64,000 nucleotides of DNA from Simmondsia chinensis (GCA_018398585.1 JAGTTD010000010.1:31784638-31848637); one strand, 5' to 3'; shown: positions 23,991-35,471, counted from the stretch's first letter. Numbers and translations are program-made. The notes: a model not told the origin generated them from the letters alone.

Positions 23991-25740
23991 ATGACGTCAG
24001 CAGTTAAATCTGAATTTGAGAAGTTTGTTGGTCAAGGGAGTTTCAATTTATGACAGGTTCGCGTTAAGGGCCTCTTGATTCAGAGTGGCTTGAAGATAGC
24101 TTTAGACAGGAAAGAGAAAAAACCTGAGAGTTTATCTGAAGCACAGTGGGAGGAATTAGACGAAAGGGCTCTTACGGAAATTCAAATGTGTCTTACTGAT
24201 GACATTTTGACAGAAGTTCTAGAAGTGAAGACCGCTAAGAAGTTGTGGAAGAAATTGCAGGATATGTTCTGCTTCAAGTCAGTCTCCAACAAACTCGCAG
24301 TTAAGCGTCGGTTGTTCATGTTTTGTATGTCAGAAGGTACGTCACTTAAGAATCATATTAATTAATTTAATTTGTTAATTCAAGAATTAAAGGAGCTTGA
24401 TGATGCTCCTAAGGATGAAGATCAATCAATGCTATTGTTATGCTCACTCTCTACCTCTTATAGAGGCTTTGTAGAAAGCATGATTTATAGTGGTAGGTCA
24501 ACTATCACAGTTGATGAGGTTAAGAGAAACCTATTGAGTAAAGAAAGAGTAGATAAGGAGTTGTCTGACCCCATTTAGAACTCAGGTTGTGGTTTATTTG
24601 TGAGAGAAAGAATTGAAACTTATAGAGAATCTGATCATTGCAGAAACAAGTCTAGGTCTAAGTTTAGACATCAAGACCTATCCTGTAATTATTGTCACAA
24701 GAAAGGGCATATTAAGAGAGACTGTTATAAGCTTACGAGGAAACTAGAAGCAGATAACAGGTCTGACCAAAGATCCGCAACAGCTAGTGTTGTAGTTGAA
24801 GATGATGATGATGGTGATATACTATCTGTGTCTGAACCTCAGTTCAGTTTTAGAAAAAGTTGGATTTTAGATTCGGGTTGCTCCTATCATGTTTTTCCCA
24901 ATCGAGATTGGTTTTTCACGTACCAGTCAATTCAAGGTGGAGTTGCTTTGATGGGCAATGATGCTACATGCAGAGCTTTGGGTATAGGAACAATTCATGT
25001 TAAGATGTTCGATCGCACTATCAGGACTTTCAGCGATGTTCATCACATTCCTGATTTGAAGAAGCATCTCATCTCTTTAGGTACTCTTGAGTCACATGGG
25101 TACTGGTATACAAATGAAGATGGAGTTATGAAGGTCGTTAAAGGTGCTTTAGTTGTGATTAAGGGCAGAAGGGCAGGCACATTATATGAACTTGTCGGTT
25201 CCACAGTTGCAAGATCAGTTAAGATATCTTTATCATCATCGTTGATAGAACCAGGTATCACAAAGTCAGGGCATTTAAGATTGGATCATTCAGGTGATAA
25301 AGGTCTGTCTAAGCACAGGGGCTCGTTGTGTGGTCAATCTACATGACTGAAATCTCGTGAAAAAGGCATTTATGGGAAGAAGAAAAGAGTTCGCTTCAAA
25401 CAATTACCGACGAGCAGAGATGTCATGTTTGATGAATCTTCGTTGCAATCTTTACAGAAGATGTCATTAGTTAGTTGTGATTCAGGTTAGGTGAATAAGC
25501 CAGAGGGAGTTCAGTTTCAGTTAAGTAACACAGTTCAGTAGCAGGTGGCTCTTTCAGAAGATGTGTCAAGAGCCAATTCAAAGAAGAAGAAGATTGCCAT
25601 TACTGATAACCTCTCAGATATGTTCACTCGGTTGCTACCTACCAGAATGTTCAAGTATCGCTCAGACTCGGTTAGGTTTTCGGTTTTGTTTAGATAACCC
25701 CATGTGTGGGGTGTTTTGTGGACTAGGTGGAGAAATTTTG
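23991..25740 (+). pseudogene. Gag-protease of array copy 1
   Basis: Starts MTSAVKSEFEKFVGQGSFNL, a copia gag N-terminus, then stops. The capsid block, CCHC knuckle (CNYCHKKGHIKRDC, about 24685-24725) and protease (ILDSGCSYHVFPNRDW, about 24865-24915) are present but interrupted by TAA near 24364 and TAG near 24576. After the pre-integrase end (LCGQST) the sequence passes straight to RVRFKQ and DVMFDESS (integrase end), then ITDNLSDMF (RNase H end). It is the more damaged copy. Confidence 0.88.
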
Positions 25741-25770
25741 CTTGTGTAAATTTGAGTTAAGGTGAAGGTT

Positions 25771-26415
25771 TGTTAGGAATATGCCTCAAATTTATATATT
25801 TAGGATTTATGGGTTGCCAGGGGGTCATCGATCTATCGAGAGGATGTCCGATCGATTGGGTGATTCAAGGAGAAAATTCAAGTTCTGCAGCCGCAAGGGG
25901 GCCGATCGATCGGCCAGTACCGATCGATCGGGGCCCCAAACAAGCGGGGGTGATTTTCGCCGTTCAATATAAATACGTGCCTAAGGTTTACGTATTTGGT
26001 ATCCAATCAAATCGAGAGCAGCCGTCTCCATTAAGAGAGAGAGCATTACAAGAGTTAAGAGAAAGTGATTCATAATTCTTTCATAGATCTCGTTCAGAAG
26101 AAGTGTCATTGTAATTCTTCCATTGTTCATACTCAATAAAGAATCTCCATCTTCACCCGTGGTTTTTCCCCTCTAGATTGAAGAGGGGTTTCCACGTAAC
26201 TCTCTGTGCTCTTTGTTTGTTCTCATTTACCTCTTTTGTTCACTTCTCTTGTTTGTTATAGTATTTGAATCGAATCCAGTTCTGGGGTGTTAATTCCGCA
26301 TTAAGGATGTATCAATTTCCTAACAAATCGATATCCGAGTATATCAAGTTTGTTCAAGATTTTTCCTCACAAATTGGTATCATAGTATATTAGATTTGTT
26401 CAGATTACCTCAACA
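25771..26415 (+). repeat. LTR 2 (shared central LTR) of the copia array
   Basis: TGTTAGGAATATG...CTCAACA. It serves as 3' LTR of copy 1 and 5' LTR of copy 2. Its primer-binding site reads TGATATCAGAGC, one base off consensus. Confidence 0.9.
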
Positions 26416-26452
26416 ATTGATATCAGAGCACTGTTTATTTCGATTTGATACT

Positions 26453-28227
26453 ATGACGTCTGCAGTTAAATCTGAAATTGAGAAGTTTTGTGGTCAAGAA
26501 AGTTTCAGTTTATGGCTGGTTCGAGCTGAGGGCCTCTTGACGGCTTGAAGAAAGCTTTAGAAGGGAAAGAGAAGAAACTTGAGAGTTTATCCGAAGCACG
26601 GTGAGAGGAGTTAGACGAAAGGGCTCTTACGGCAATTCAGATATGTCTTACTAATGATGTTTTGACAGAAATTCTAGAAGTGAAGACCTCTAAGGAGTTG
26701 TGAGAGAAATTGCAAGATATGTTCTGTTTCAAGTCAGTCTCCAACAAACTTGCAGTTAAGTGCCAGTTGTTCACGTTTCGTATGTCAGAAGGTATGTCAC
26801 TTAAGAATCATGTTAATGAATTTAATTTGTTAATTCAAGAATTAAAGGAGCTTGATGATGCTCCTAAGGATGAAGATCAAGCAATGCTATTGTTATATTC
26901 ACTCTCTACCTTTTATAGAGGCTTTGTAGAAAGCATGATTTATGGTGGTAGGTCAACTATTACGGTTGATGAGGTTAAGAGAAACCTACTGAGTAAAGAA
27001 AGAGTAGTTAAGGAGTTGTCTGACTCCATTCAGAACTCAGGTTGTGGTTTATTCGTGAGAGGAAGAATTGAGACTAATAGAGAATCTAATCATGGTAGAA
27101 ACAAGTCTAGGTCTAAGTTTAGACATCAAGACCTATCCTGTAATTACTGTCACAAGAAAGGGCATATTAAGAGAGACTGTTACAAGCTTACGAGGAAACT
27201 AGAAGCAGATAACAAGTCTGACCAGAGATCCACAGCAGCTAGTGTTGTAGTTGAAGATAAGGATGATGGTGATATACTGTGTGTGTCTGAACCTCGGTTC
27301 AGTTTTAGAAAAAGTTGGATTTTAGATTCGGGTTGCTCCTATCATGTTTTTCCCAATCGAGATTGGTTTTTCACGTATCAGTCAATTCAAGGTGGAGTTG
27401 CTTTGATGGGCAATGATGCTACATGCAAAGCTTTGGGTATAGGAACAATTCATGTTAAGATGTTCGATGGCACTATCAGGACTTTGAGCGATGTTCATCA
27501 CATTCCTGATTTGAAGAAGAACCTCATTTCTTTAGGTACTCTTGAGTCACACGGGTACAGCTATACAAATGAAGATGGAGTTATGAAGGTCGTTAAGGGT
27601 GCTTTAGTTGTGATTAAGGGCAGAAGGGCAGGCACATTATATGAACTTGTAGGTTCCACGGTTGCAAGATCAGTTAAGATATCTTTATCATCATCGTTGA
27701 TAGAACCAGGTATCACAAAGTCAGGGTATTTGAGATTGGATCATTCAGGTGATAAAGGTCTGTCTAAGCACAGGGGCTCGTTGTGTGGTCAATCTACATG
27801 ATTGAAATCTTGTGAACAAGGCATTTATGGGAAGCAAAAAAGAGTTCGCTTCAAACAATTCCCGACGAGCAAAGATGTCATGTTTGATGAATCTTCATTG
27901 CGATCTTTACAGAAGATGTCATTGGTTAGTTGTGATTCAGGTTAGGTGAATAAGCCAGAGGGAGTTCAGTTTCAGTTAAGTAACACAGTTCAGCAGCAGG
28001 TGGCTCTTTTAGAAGATGTGTCAAGAGCCAATTCAAAGAAGAAGAAGATTGCCATTACTGATAACCTCTCAGATATGTTCACTTGGTTGCTACCTACGAA
28101 GAATGTTCAAGTATCGCTCAGACTCGGTTAGGTTTTCGGTTTTGTTTAGCTAACCCATGTGTGGGGTGTTTTGTGGAGTAGGTAGAGAAATTTTGCTTAT
28201 GTGTAAATTTGAGTCACGGTGGAGGTT
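26453..28227 (+). pseudogene. Gag-protease of array copy 2
   Basis: Damaged near the start (TGA near 26603, TGA at 26701), but then open for 363 codons (26710-27801). That stretch covers the capsid (MSLKNHVNEFNLLIQELKEL), the CCHC knuckle CNYCHKKGHIKRDC, the protease DSGCSYHVFPNRDW and the pre-integrase end HRGSLCGQST. After a stop come KQKRVRFKQ, DVMFDESS and, at 27946-28131, a frame ending ITDNLSDMFTWLLPT, the RNase H end. No RT or integrase core exists between them. It closely matches copy 1, probably above 90% by eye. Confidence 0.88.
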
Positions 28228-28849
28228 TGTTAGGAATATGCCTCAAATTTATGTATTTAGGATTTATGGGTTGCTGAGGGGTCATTGATCAATCAAGGGG
28301 ATGTCCGATCGATCTGGTGATTTAAAGAGAAAATTTAAGTTCTGCAGCCGCAAGGGAGCTGATCGATCGGCCAATACCGATCGATCGGGAGTCGTTTTCG
28401 CCGTTCAGTATAAATATGTGCCTGGGATTTACGCATTTTGTATCCAATCAAATTGAGAGTAGCCATCTCCATTAAGAGAGAGAGCATTACGAGAGTTAAG
28501 AGAAAGTGATTCATAATTCTTTCATAGATCTCGTTCAGAGGAAGTGTCTTCCATTATTCATACTCAATAAACAATCTTCATCTCCTCCCGTTATTTTCTC
28601 CCCTCTCGATTGAAGTAGGGGTTTCCACGTAAAGCTCTGTGTTCTTTGTTTGTCCTCTTTTACTTCTTTTGTTCACTTCTCTTGTTTGTTATATTATTTG
28701 AATCGAATCCAGTTATAGGGTGTTATGTTCAGCATTAAGGAGGTATTAATTTTCTAACAAATTAATATCCGAGTATATCAAATTTGTTCAAGATTTTTTC
28801 TCACAAATTGAAATCACAGTATATCAGATTTGTCCATCCTACCATTACA
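28228..28849 (+). repeat. LTR 3 of the copia array
   Basis: TGTTAGGAATATG...TTACA. It lacks about 20 bp between the second GATCGATC palindrome and GTCGTTTTCGCC present in LTRs 1 and 2, and its last 15 bp are diverged. The TSD ATTTG follows. Confidence 0.85.
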
Positions 28850-28854
28850 ATTTG

Positions 28855-30023
28855 TTTAATTAATTCCTCATCTTTCTTCTATTCTGATTAGTCCTCGACA
28901 TTCTATTTTATAACTGAATTAGTACCATTTAGTGACTGACACTAGATAAATATTAAAAGACAACATATTATTTCATGATAAAAAATAAACATAAAAGACT
29001 ATTTTAAATAAAGAAAAAAATAATTTCAACAAACATTATTATTATTTTTAATTCAAGAACAACGATTTCAACAAACATTATCACCTAAAACACTTGTTAC
29101 AACTAGAGTGGGTAATTTTTTTTTCCAATGCTTGCTTTGCTGTAGTTAGTCATCACCCACATTCTGTGTTCCGTAAAGTTTCTGCTCTCTAAATTTTAAC
29201 AGATGGCTAATGCTTATAATTTATAAAATCTAATCATATACGACTAAATAATTTATGTACAAGCTTAAGGACGCACAACACTGCAAAGCAAGGAGCAAAG
29301 AGAAATAAAAAACTCAAAACACCCAAGGCAATAGGTTATTCGCACATAGGAGTCCAAAACAAACAGAATGGCTCATGAAAGACAAGCCTAACACTAATAA
29401 CATCAAAATTAAACCCTAAGAGATAAAAAATAACTATACCAAAAGAGCATACCCGAGAAGGTCTACTCCAATGGCAAATAAAACGGCCAGGATAAGAAGC
29501 GCTAAAACACTCAAGACACAGATCACAAAATGACAAAGATAATTTACAAGAAGGTCAAACCACAACACTAGTGCATGGATTTCGCACAGAAGACAGAGGA
29601 TACCGAGATTAACAGCTGAAAAAGAAACCAGCTTTTATTATTCTGATGATAATACAATGAACATAATCATATACTAATCTCCCAAACAAAAAAAGAATCC
29701 GAACACACAAAATCAAAATTAAAACTCTGCATAATCAAAGGGTGTCTCTCCATATTACTAAAAAAAAAAAAAAAAAACAAATGCTACATTCAAATATTCA
29801 ATTTATATATCTAATATACATAATAAAAAAGCCATCAGCTTATATAAACTGATGATTTTTTACCGTATTATTAGATACACAAATTAGATATTAAAAGGTA
29901 ATGTTATTAACAACACGGAATTATTGTTGTTAGAGTAATATCGCCTCTGACAACAACAATTTTTGACCTGATAATGACATTAATCGACCAAAATCAGATA
30001 ACATAGCATTTACCTATCAATAA
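28855..30023. other. Spacer and probable 3' flank of the phytocyanin gene
   Basis: AT-rich with no gene seen. On the minus strand 29260-29640 is moderately GC-balanced and T-rich, like a LINE 3' UTR or gene 3' UTR, but carries no motif that I trust. Poly(A) at 29760-29777. Confidence 0.4.
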
Positions 30024-32208
30024 CTAAGACAAAAACGCAGCAGCAATAGACAACAACCCAGTCAACACCACCCCAGAAACAGCAACACTAGTTGCAGATG
30101 ACCTAGGAGGCTCACTACCTCCAGCAGGCTCACTAGCGGAGGCACCGCCTCCGGCAGGGGTGGCAGACCCAGAAGGGCCGCCAGCAGGTGCGGCGGCAGG
30201 AGAGTTGGGTGTCTTAGGCGCAGCCTTGGAGGGCTTGCCAGGCGCAGCAGCGGGTTGCGCTGCCGGGGAAGCCGTGGTGGCAGAGCCGGTGGCGGTGATG
30301 GCGAGCTTCTGGCCGCTGGAGCAGTGGGTGGGGATGGTGCAGATGTAGTAGTGGGCGCCGGCTTTCTTAAGGGTTAGCCTAGCAGGGCCGTTGCTGTCAA
30401 GAGAGAGAGTGTTGGCTGTGTTGCATGAGTCGTATGCTGACTTTGTTACCTCTGCTACTGTGTGTGCTCCTGTTGTAAAGTTGAACACTGCAAGAGAAAA
30501 AGAATTGTCAAACAAATTAGCACTTACTCAGGGTAATGTTATTATGCCAGTAAATTATTATTATCAGAGTAAGATCGTAACTTTTAAGACAATGTTGTGG
30601 CTTTGCTTCTTTGTAAGTCACACCATTAAAGTATAAAACTACCATTAAACTTTATAGCACTAGTTTGGGCTTTTAGGCCAATTTGTTACTTGATATGAAA
30701 CGAGTGCAGTATAATCGGAAAAATTAAGAGCGTGACTATCAATAATCTTTACTTTTGATGTTAACGTAAATTAAAGTTGAGCTTGTAAATTATCACCTTT
30801 CAAATTTAATGAGATTTCTTTTTTTTTTTTGAGCGCAGTCTAATGAGTATTTGTATAGAGTAAAATGGAGCATTGTTACACATCACAAGAAGGGGGCATA
30901 CAAAAATGTCACGAATAAGGTACAATTGGTCGTGAACGACCAATTGGTTCCTAAGCACCCTCCTTTTTCATGCCATTTTCGTTGCTTTTCTGTCATGAGT
31001 TATAGACTTTTTGGAGTAATATGTTAAGAGTATAAAATTATTGTTAAAACTTAGCCTATAGATTAAGCTTTTAAAATAGTTAGGTTTTTGGACAAAACCC
31101 ATCTTTGAAAAAATTTGTACGAATGGTATTGACCAACTCAATTATTTCAAAATCCTAAGACCCAATTTAGTATTATTTTTTATTTGCAATTTTTACAATA
31201 TAGAATAACTTTTTTTCTTAATTTTAATTTTTTTTGTTTTTTTCCTTAACTTAGAATAAAACACAAACCAGAAACCAAAATTCATGAAAAAAATCATTTT
31301 CATAATTTAATTAATTTTTCAAAATCCAAAAATTATAAAGAAAGGTAACAATACCAAACAGGCCTAAAATGTTTGGTAAACACACCTAGATTTGATTTTA
31401 TACTCCAACATACATTCACAAAAGCAATGAATATTAAGACTCAAAAATTATTACGATTTCAATTTAAGATCTTAGTTAGAAAAAGTCCAATAATAGAGCC
31501 TATTTGGCCAAAAGGTTAAAAAGTTAATTACTTTTCCAAAAGCATTTTATAAAATGAGAATCTTTATGTAAAAGGCTTTTTAACTTATATTTTTACTTTT
31601 ACTTTAGTTAATGTTGAACAAAGACTCCATATTAAAGCCTAGTATAAAAATTTTATATTGAAGTTATGAGAGTAAAAAAATTATTTTATAAGCCTAATAA
31701 GTTACTCCACCCATTGCCAATTAGTTTTAAGATAGAATCTTACTTAAGCTTATATATAAATTTTGTGTGCCAACTCCGTGGATCGGGTCTAATTCGGTGG
31801 GAATTTAACATCCCACAATTCTATTTTCCTGCTCTGAATTAAAAAAATTCAACTTCTACTCTTACACAGAATCAACTATCCAAGGCCAAACACTCTCAAA
31901 TTCTTAAAAAAATGTAATTAAAAAAAAAAAAAAAAACAAAGCATACTTTTGTAGAGAAAAAAAAGTTGGACTAAAGAAACCCAAACTTTAAAAGCTAAAA
32001 GTATCAAAAAAAAGGGTTAAAAGGAATTACCAAGAGTGTCTCCGACTTTAAAAGTCTGCTTAGAAGCCCAGTTGGAGTAGGTCGATGGGCCACCGGTTGG
32101 AATAACCCACCCCATGGAGTCCCCAACAACATGTGTAGCACCAGATGACACCTTAACAAGTGCCAAAATGGCCAAAACAACCAGACCCATTTGGTATTTT
32201 CCTGCCAT
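30024..32208 (-). CDS. Stellacyanin-type phytocyanin, GPI-anchored (2 exons)
   Basis: Minus strand, exon 1 32031-32208 and exon 2 30024-30487. The intron has GT (CTTG|GTAATT) and AG (TTGCAG|TGTTC) borders, phase 1, restoring GDTLVFNFTTG. The product is 213 aa. Residues 1-23 are a signal peptide. The plastocyanin-like domain follows, with copper ligands His68, Cys109, His114 and Gln119 at the 5-5 spacing of stellacyanins, and a Cys81-Cys115 disulfide pair. An N-glycosylation site is NFT62-64. A Pro/Ala/Ser/Gly-rich arabinogalactan-like stretch (about 127-190) and a hydrophobic C-terminal tail suggest a GPI anchor at the outer plasma membrane. Axial Gln instead of Met separates it from uclacyanins and plantacyanins. 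A role in redox or wall processes is family inference; no substrate is shown. Confidence 0.92.
31022..31090 (+). repeat. Solo LTR fragment in the phytocyanin intron
   Basis: TGTTAAGAGTATAAAATTATTG followed by GATTAAGCTTTTAAAATAG resembles the terminal repeats of the TRIM-like remnant at 15903-16180. Confidence 0.4.
31685..31815 (+). repeat. TRIM LTR fragment in the phytocyanin intron
   Basis: ATAAGCCTAATAAGTTACTC, CCAATTAGTTTTAAGATAGA, CCAACTCCGTGG and GTGGGAATTTAACA line up with the middle and end of the TRIM LTR at 60524-60721. The first part of the LTR is missing or unrecognisable. Confidence 0.65.
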
Positions 32209-32318
32209 TTTTGTGTTCTTTTAGAGCTCTAGTCGCCCCTGTTCTCTCTGTGCTCTTTAGGGTTAAGTTTTTGAGACCTAAAAGTGAGAGATGAGACGCT
32301 GTTAGGGAGGGCTTAAAG

Positions 32319-32327
32319 CTATATATA
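32319..32327 (-). promoter_or_regulatory. TATA box of the phytocyanin gene
   Basis: On the minus strand the sequence reads CATCTATATATAGC about 110 bp upstream of the ATG at 32208, a normal plant TATA position. Confidence 0.65.
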
Positions 32328-33159
32328 GATGGCTACAAAGGCAAAAGGACAAGGAAAAACGTGTGTTTTGGGATAGTTTAGACCTCTGAACCGTTGGATG
32401 GGTGACACGTGGTGGGTTGGATGTAGGGGAGTGCGGGTCAATAGTCAATTGGGACCGTTGGATTTTGGTGGTGGTGGACGGTGGCTTATTCGGCCGCGAG
32501 GGCAGGAATGTGCCGGAATTTTTTTTATAGATAGTTAACAAACATTTTTTAGGTTATTTATGTTTTTAGTTTTATGTATTGCATAGACTGGGTGAAAATG
32601 TTAATTTATATAGTCTATTAATTAGAAGTTTTACTCTTAAGAGTTTTCGCTTGCCTAATTTTAAAATTTTAGAGTACTTAAGCGATAAATTTTTTAAGCC
32701 TTAAAACACCTATTATATATTTTAAAATATTAGGGTATATAAATAATAAATGGTCAAATCTTACCTCAAGGATAATGTCCCTTGGAACAACGTGGACTAA
32801 TTTTAGTTACACAAACATTAATTTGAAAAAAAAAAAAAAAAACTTTTTTATAAATGTTCCTTTTGTGGAAGTTTATTTTTTCCCTTAAAAAAAAGGCTTT
32901 TATAAGAGGTATCTTTCGAAAAAATTTAAATTTTTACCTTTGTTTTTGTTGTTTTTAAAGGAGAATTATTATTTTTTTATCTTTTATTAAAAGTAAAAAA
33001 ATTAGCATCTAACTTATTTTTAAATGTACTTTTATTGTAGGTGAAACACGCTTAAATCTTTTTAAAGTTCTTTTTTAATAAAAAATATATTTTTTAAAAA
33101 ATTGCTTAATCAAATAGACCATAAAACACAGTTATAAACTAAGTATTGGTTGATAGCCT

Positions 33160-33242
33160 TTTAAAGGTTGGAGGACCTCGGAAACAGTCTCTCATCAGGG
33201 TCTTACCCTATGACCCTGATAGGGTAAGACTGCGTACATTCT

Positions 33243-33275
<33 letters not shown>

Positions 33276-33331
33276 ACCCTGCGCGAGCGGGAGCCCTTCA
33301 GGCACTGGGTTTGTCATTGTTGGTGTTGTTG
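33160..33331 (+). mobile_element. SINE copy C (5S/RTE family, 5' truncated)
   Basis: Flanked by a perfect 16-bp direct repeat TATTGGTTGATAGCCT (33144-33159 and 33332-33347). It carries only the body: GGAAACAGTCTCTCATCAGG, GTAAGACTGCGTACATTC, a run of 31 C (33244-33274), GACCCTGC, GCGGGAGCCC and GGCACTGGGTTTG, then a TTG-rich tail. An internal hairpin, GTCTTACCCTA / TAGGGTAAGAC, lies at 33200-33230. Confidence 0.88.
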
Positions 33332-33347
33332 TATTGGTTGATAGCCT

Positions 33348-33694
33348 AAAGGAAATAGAAATCACTTGCATCCCATAATCGGATTTAGACATCTATTCTA
33401 TACAGTTTGATAAGCATAAGTATACTTATAATTTATATATAGTATATTGAATCAAATCATATTATAGTTGAATGAAATCCTAAGCAAATCGAAGATAGTA
33501 AGTAGCTTGGTCTTGGAAGTGAATCATTTAATATCATGTAAATTTTAATTTCGACTTTCCCCATAGGATAATTTAACATTAATTGCTAGACCTTTCTCCC
33601 ATTGATTAGAAAATCTAGCATTATCCTTATCTCTTTAAAAACACAAATAATTTGGACCAATAATGTACCTTTTTAACTTGCTAATTAAGCTAAC
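33348..33694. other. AT-rich spacer between SINE copies
   Basis: Nothing recognised. Confidence 0.4.
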
Positions 33695-33715
33695 TTAGAT
33701 GTAGTTAAAACCTTA

Positions 33716-34189
33716 CCTCAGAGGGTACTAACGCGCAAACACCGGATCTCATTAGAACTCCGAAGTTAAGCATGCTTAGGAGAGAGTAATACCAAGACGG
33801 GTGACCTCCTAAGAAGTCCTTGTGTTGCACTCCTCAGGTTAGGGATTCTTGGAAACAACCTTCCTTTAGGGTACCCTGAAGAAGGAAGGCTGCGTACATC
33901 CATCCCCTAGATCTTGCTTAGCCGGGAGCCATTTTTTTTGAGCAACAAAACCCGAAGGCAAATTAATTAATTGATCCAAAAAAAAGCAGACAAAATTATT
34001 GGAGACGGAAACTCCACCAAATCATGGGAACAGGCTCCCAACCTATGATTCTTTACTATACGATGGGCAGCAACATTAGCCTCTGCGACACCAAGAAAAA
34101 CAGACTGAACTAAAGGAACGGAGCATTAATCTAATGTCATCAACTATTGCTATTATATCCCAAGAACATTGGGCACTGAGAATATTGCT
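33716..34189 (+). mobile_element. SINE copy D (5S/RTE family) split by an L1 tail
   Basis: The head is the most complete 5S match in the window: ACCGGATCTCATTAGAACTC, GAAGTTAAGCATGCTTAGGA, GGGTGACCTCCTAAGAAGTC and CTTGTGTTGCACTCCT. The family body runs to GCCGGGAGCCA at 33932. An L1 3' fragment intervenes, and the tail resumes near 34168 with GGGCACTGAGAATATTGC. A 21-bp direct repeat, 18/21 identical, flanks the whole unit (33695-33715 and 34190-34210). Confidence 0.8.
33933..34160 (-). mobile_element. 5'-truncated L1 3' end
   Basis: A run of eight T at 33933-33940 is the poly(A) tail on the minus strand. Upstream, the minus strand reads EANVAAHRIVKN and LVEFPSPI, resembling the C-terminal RNase H end of plant L1 elements (EANxVAHRLAK...FPPxI). 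Borders are approximate. Confidence 0.55.
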
Positions 34190-34210
34190 TTAGATGTAAT
34201 TAAAATCTTA

Positions 34211-35078
34211 TAACAACTAAGACTAAAATCACAATAGAATTGAATATTAGATGAAACAAATATGTTCAATCTAAGTTTTTGATATGATTTAAGCATTTAA
34301 ACATCCCTATCATATGTGTTAATGTTGTATATAATAAAATTCAACCTGAAGTTTGAATTTGAATATGAAAGAAACCAAAAAGGAAAAGGGCGGAAGAGAA
34401 GGTGTGTATCGGAGAGCCGCGTGAAGTAGGGACTCAGTTTCACCAACTACGTAGACTTGCTTTTGCGTTGACTAGTCTCCCCTTTTGTCCCTTTTTTTGA
34501 CCTTTTCCCATTTTGCACTAATTATGGAAAACAATATTTTTTATATATATTCATAAATATTATTAATGCATGATATTGACTTTTGTAAGCATTTGGTGAA
34601 ATATAGAATAAAAGATGGTTATATTTCCATGATTAAATTATGGTATAAAGCATTATATAGGATTGTTTATGAGTTGAGCATGAGCTCGGGGGTGTAACGA
34701 TTGAGACTTGGCTCGTTTGCAGTTAGCTGGACTTGGGTTCGGTTTGAAGCGCATTGAATTTGGAAATTTCATGATCTAAGCTCATTTAAACTGAAGTACT
34801 CTTATTTAAACTAGACTAAACTTTCTGACAAAACTCGTTTAAGCTTGAGCCTAACTTAAAGCTCATTTAAGCTCAATGTATGCTCATTTAGACTCAAACA
34901 CGCTTATTTAAGCTCGACTAAACTTTTTGAACTAACCTCATTTCAGCTTGAGCCTAGCTTAAAGCTCATTTAAGCTCGATTTGAGCTCATTTATACTCAA
35001 ACACGCTTATTTAGACAAAAATTAGGCTCAACTACCCATATCTAAGCTAATATACTTGATATCATGTAAATAGTATGA
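34211..35078. other. Spacer with AGCTC/GAGCT-rich repeat and tandem duplication
   Basis: From about 34650 to 35040 the sequence is built of AAGCTCATTTAAGCTC-type segments, with a unit of about 100 bp (AGCTTGAGCCTAACTTAAAG...AAACACGCTTATTTA) present twice in tandem (about 34846 and 34950). It resembles decayed hAT MITE sequence like the next feature. No gene seen. Confidence 0.5.
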
Positions 35079-35471
35079 TTGGGGTGTACATGAGCCAAGC
35101 TCGAGCCCGAGGTTGTTAGGGTTGAGGCTTTACTTGTTTGTATTTAGATCAGCTCAGTTTTGGTTTTAAACTCACCGAGCTTGAAAACTTGAAGCTTGAG
35201 TTCAGCTCATCCTAAGCTCCGGCTTTGCTCAATTGAGCTTGAACCCACATTGATGATTTCCTAGCTAATTTTCTTTATTTACACTAATTTAAGCTCAATT
35301 CAGGCTCATTTAGACTCATATCTAAGCTAAAATATTGTATTTGGATTGCTTATCTAGACTTGTAAACCTATGAGCTTAAGTTTTATTAGCCTTGAACTCA
35401 GCTCCACTTCAGCTTGAACAAGCCAAGCCGTTTAAGTTTTATACTGAGCCGCCTTGCCTTGTTTACCCCCA
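35079..35471. mobile_element. hAT-type MITE
   Basis: Ends TTGGGGTGTACATGAG and CTTGTTTACCCCCA form short terminal inverted repeats, flanked by 8-bp TAGTATGA/TAGTATCA (35071-35078, 35472-35479; 7 of 8 match). The interior is rich in GAGCTTGAGC-like words. It has no coding capacity. Confidence 0.7.

Larger units (their letters stand above)
23307..28849 (+). mobile_element. Tandem non-autonomous copia array (LTR-int-LTR-int-LTR)
   Basis: Three LTRs of one family (23307-23953, 25771-26415, 28228-28849) alternate with two copies of an internal region. ATTTG stands immediately before the first LTR (23302-23306) and after the third (28850-28854), so the array behaves as one insertion. Each internal copy has a primer-binding site, gag and protease, then jumps from the pre-integrase region to the integrase tail and the RNase H end. 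The integrase core, RT and most of RNase H are absent from both, so the deletion predates the tandem. Confidence 0.9.

Noticed and set aside
32302..32541. Short ORF upstream of phytocyanin
   Set aside because: It overlaps the TATA box and promoter and has no recognisable content.
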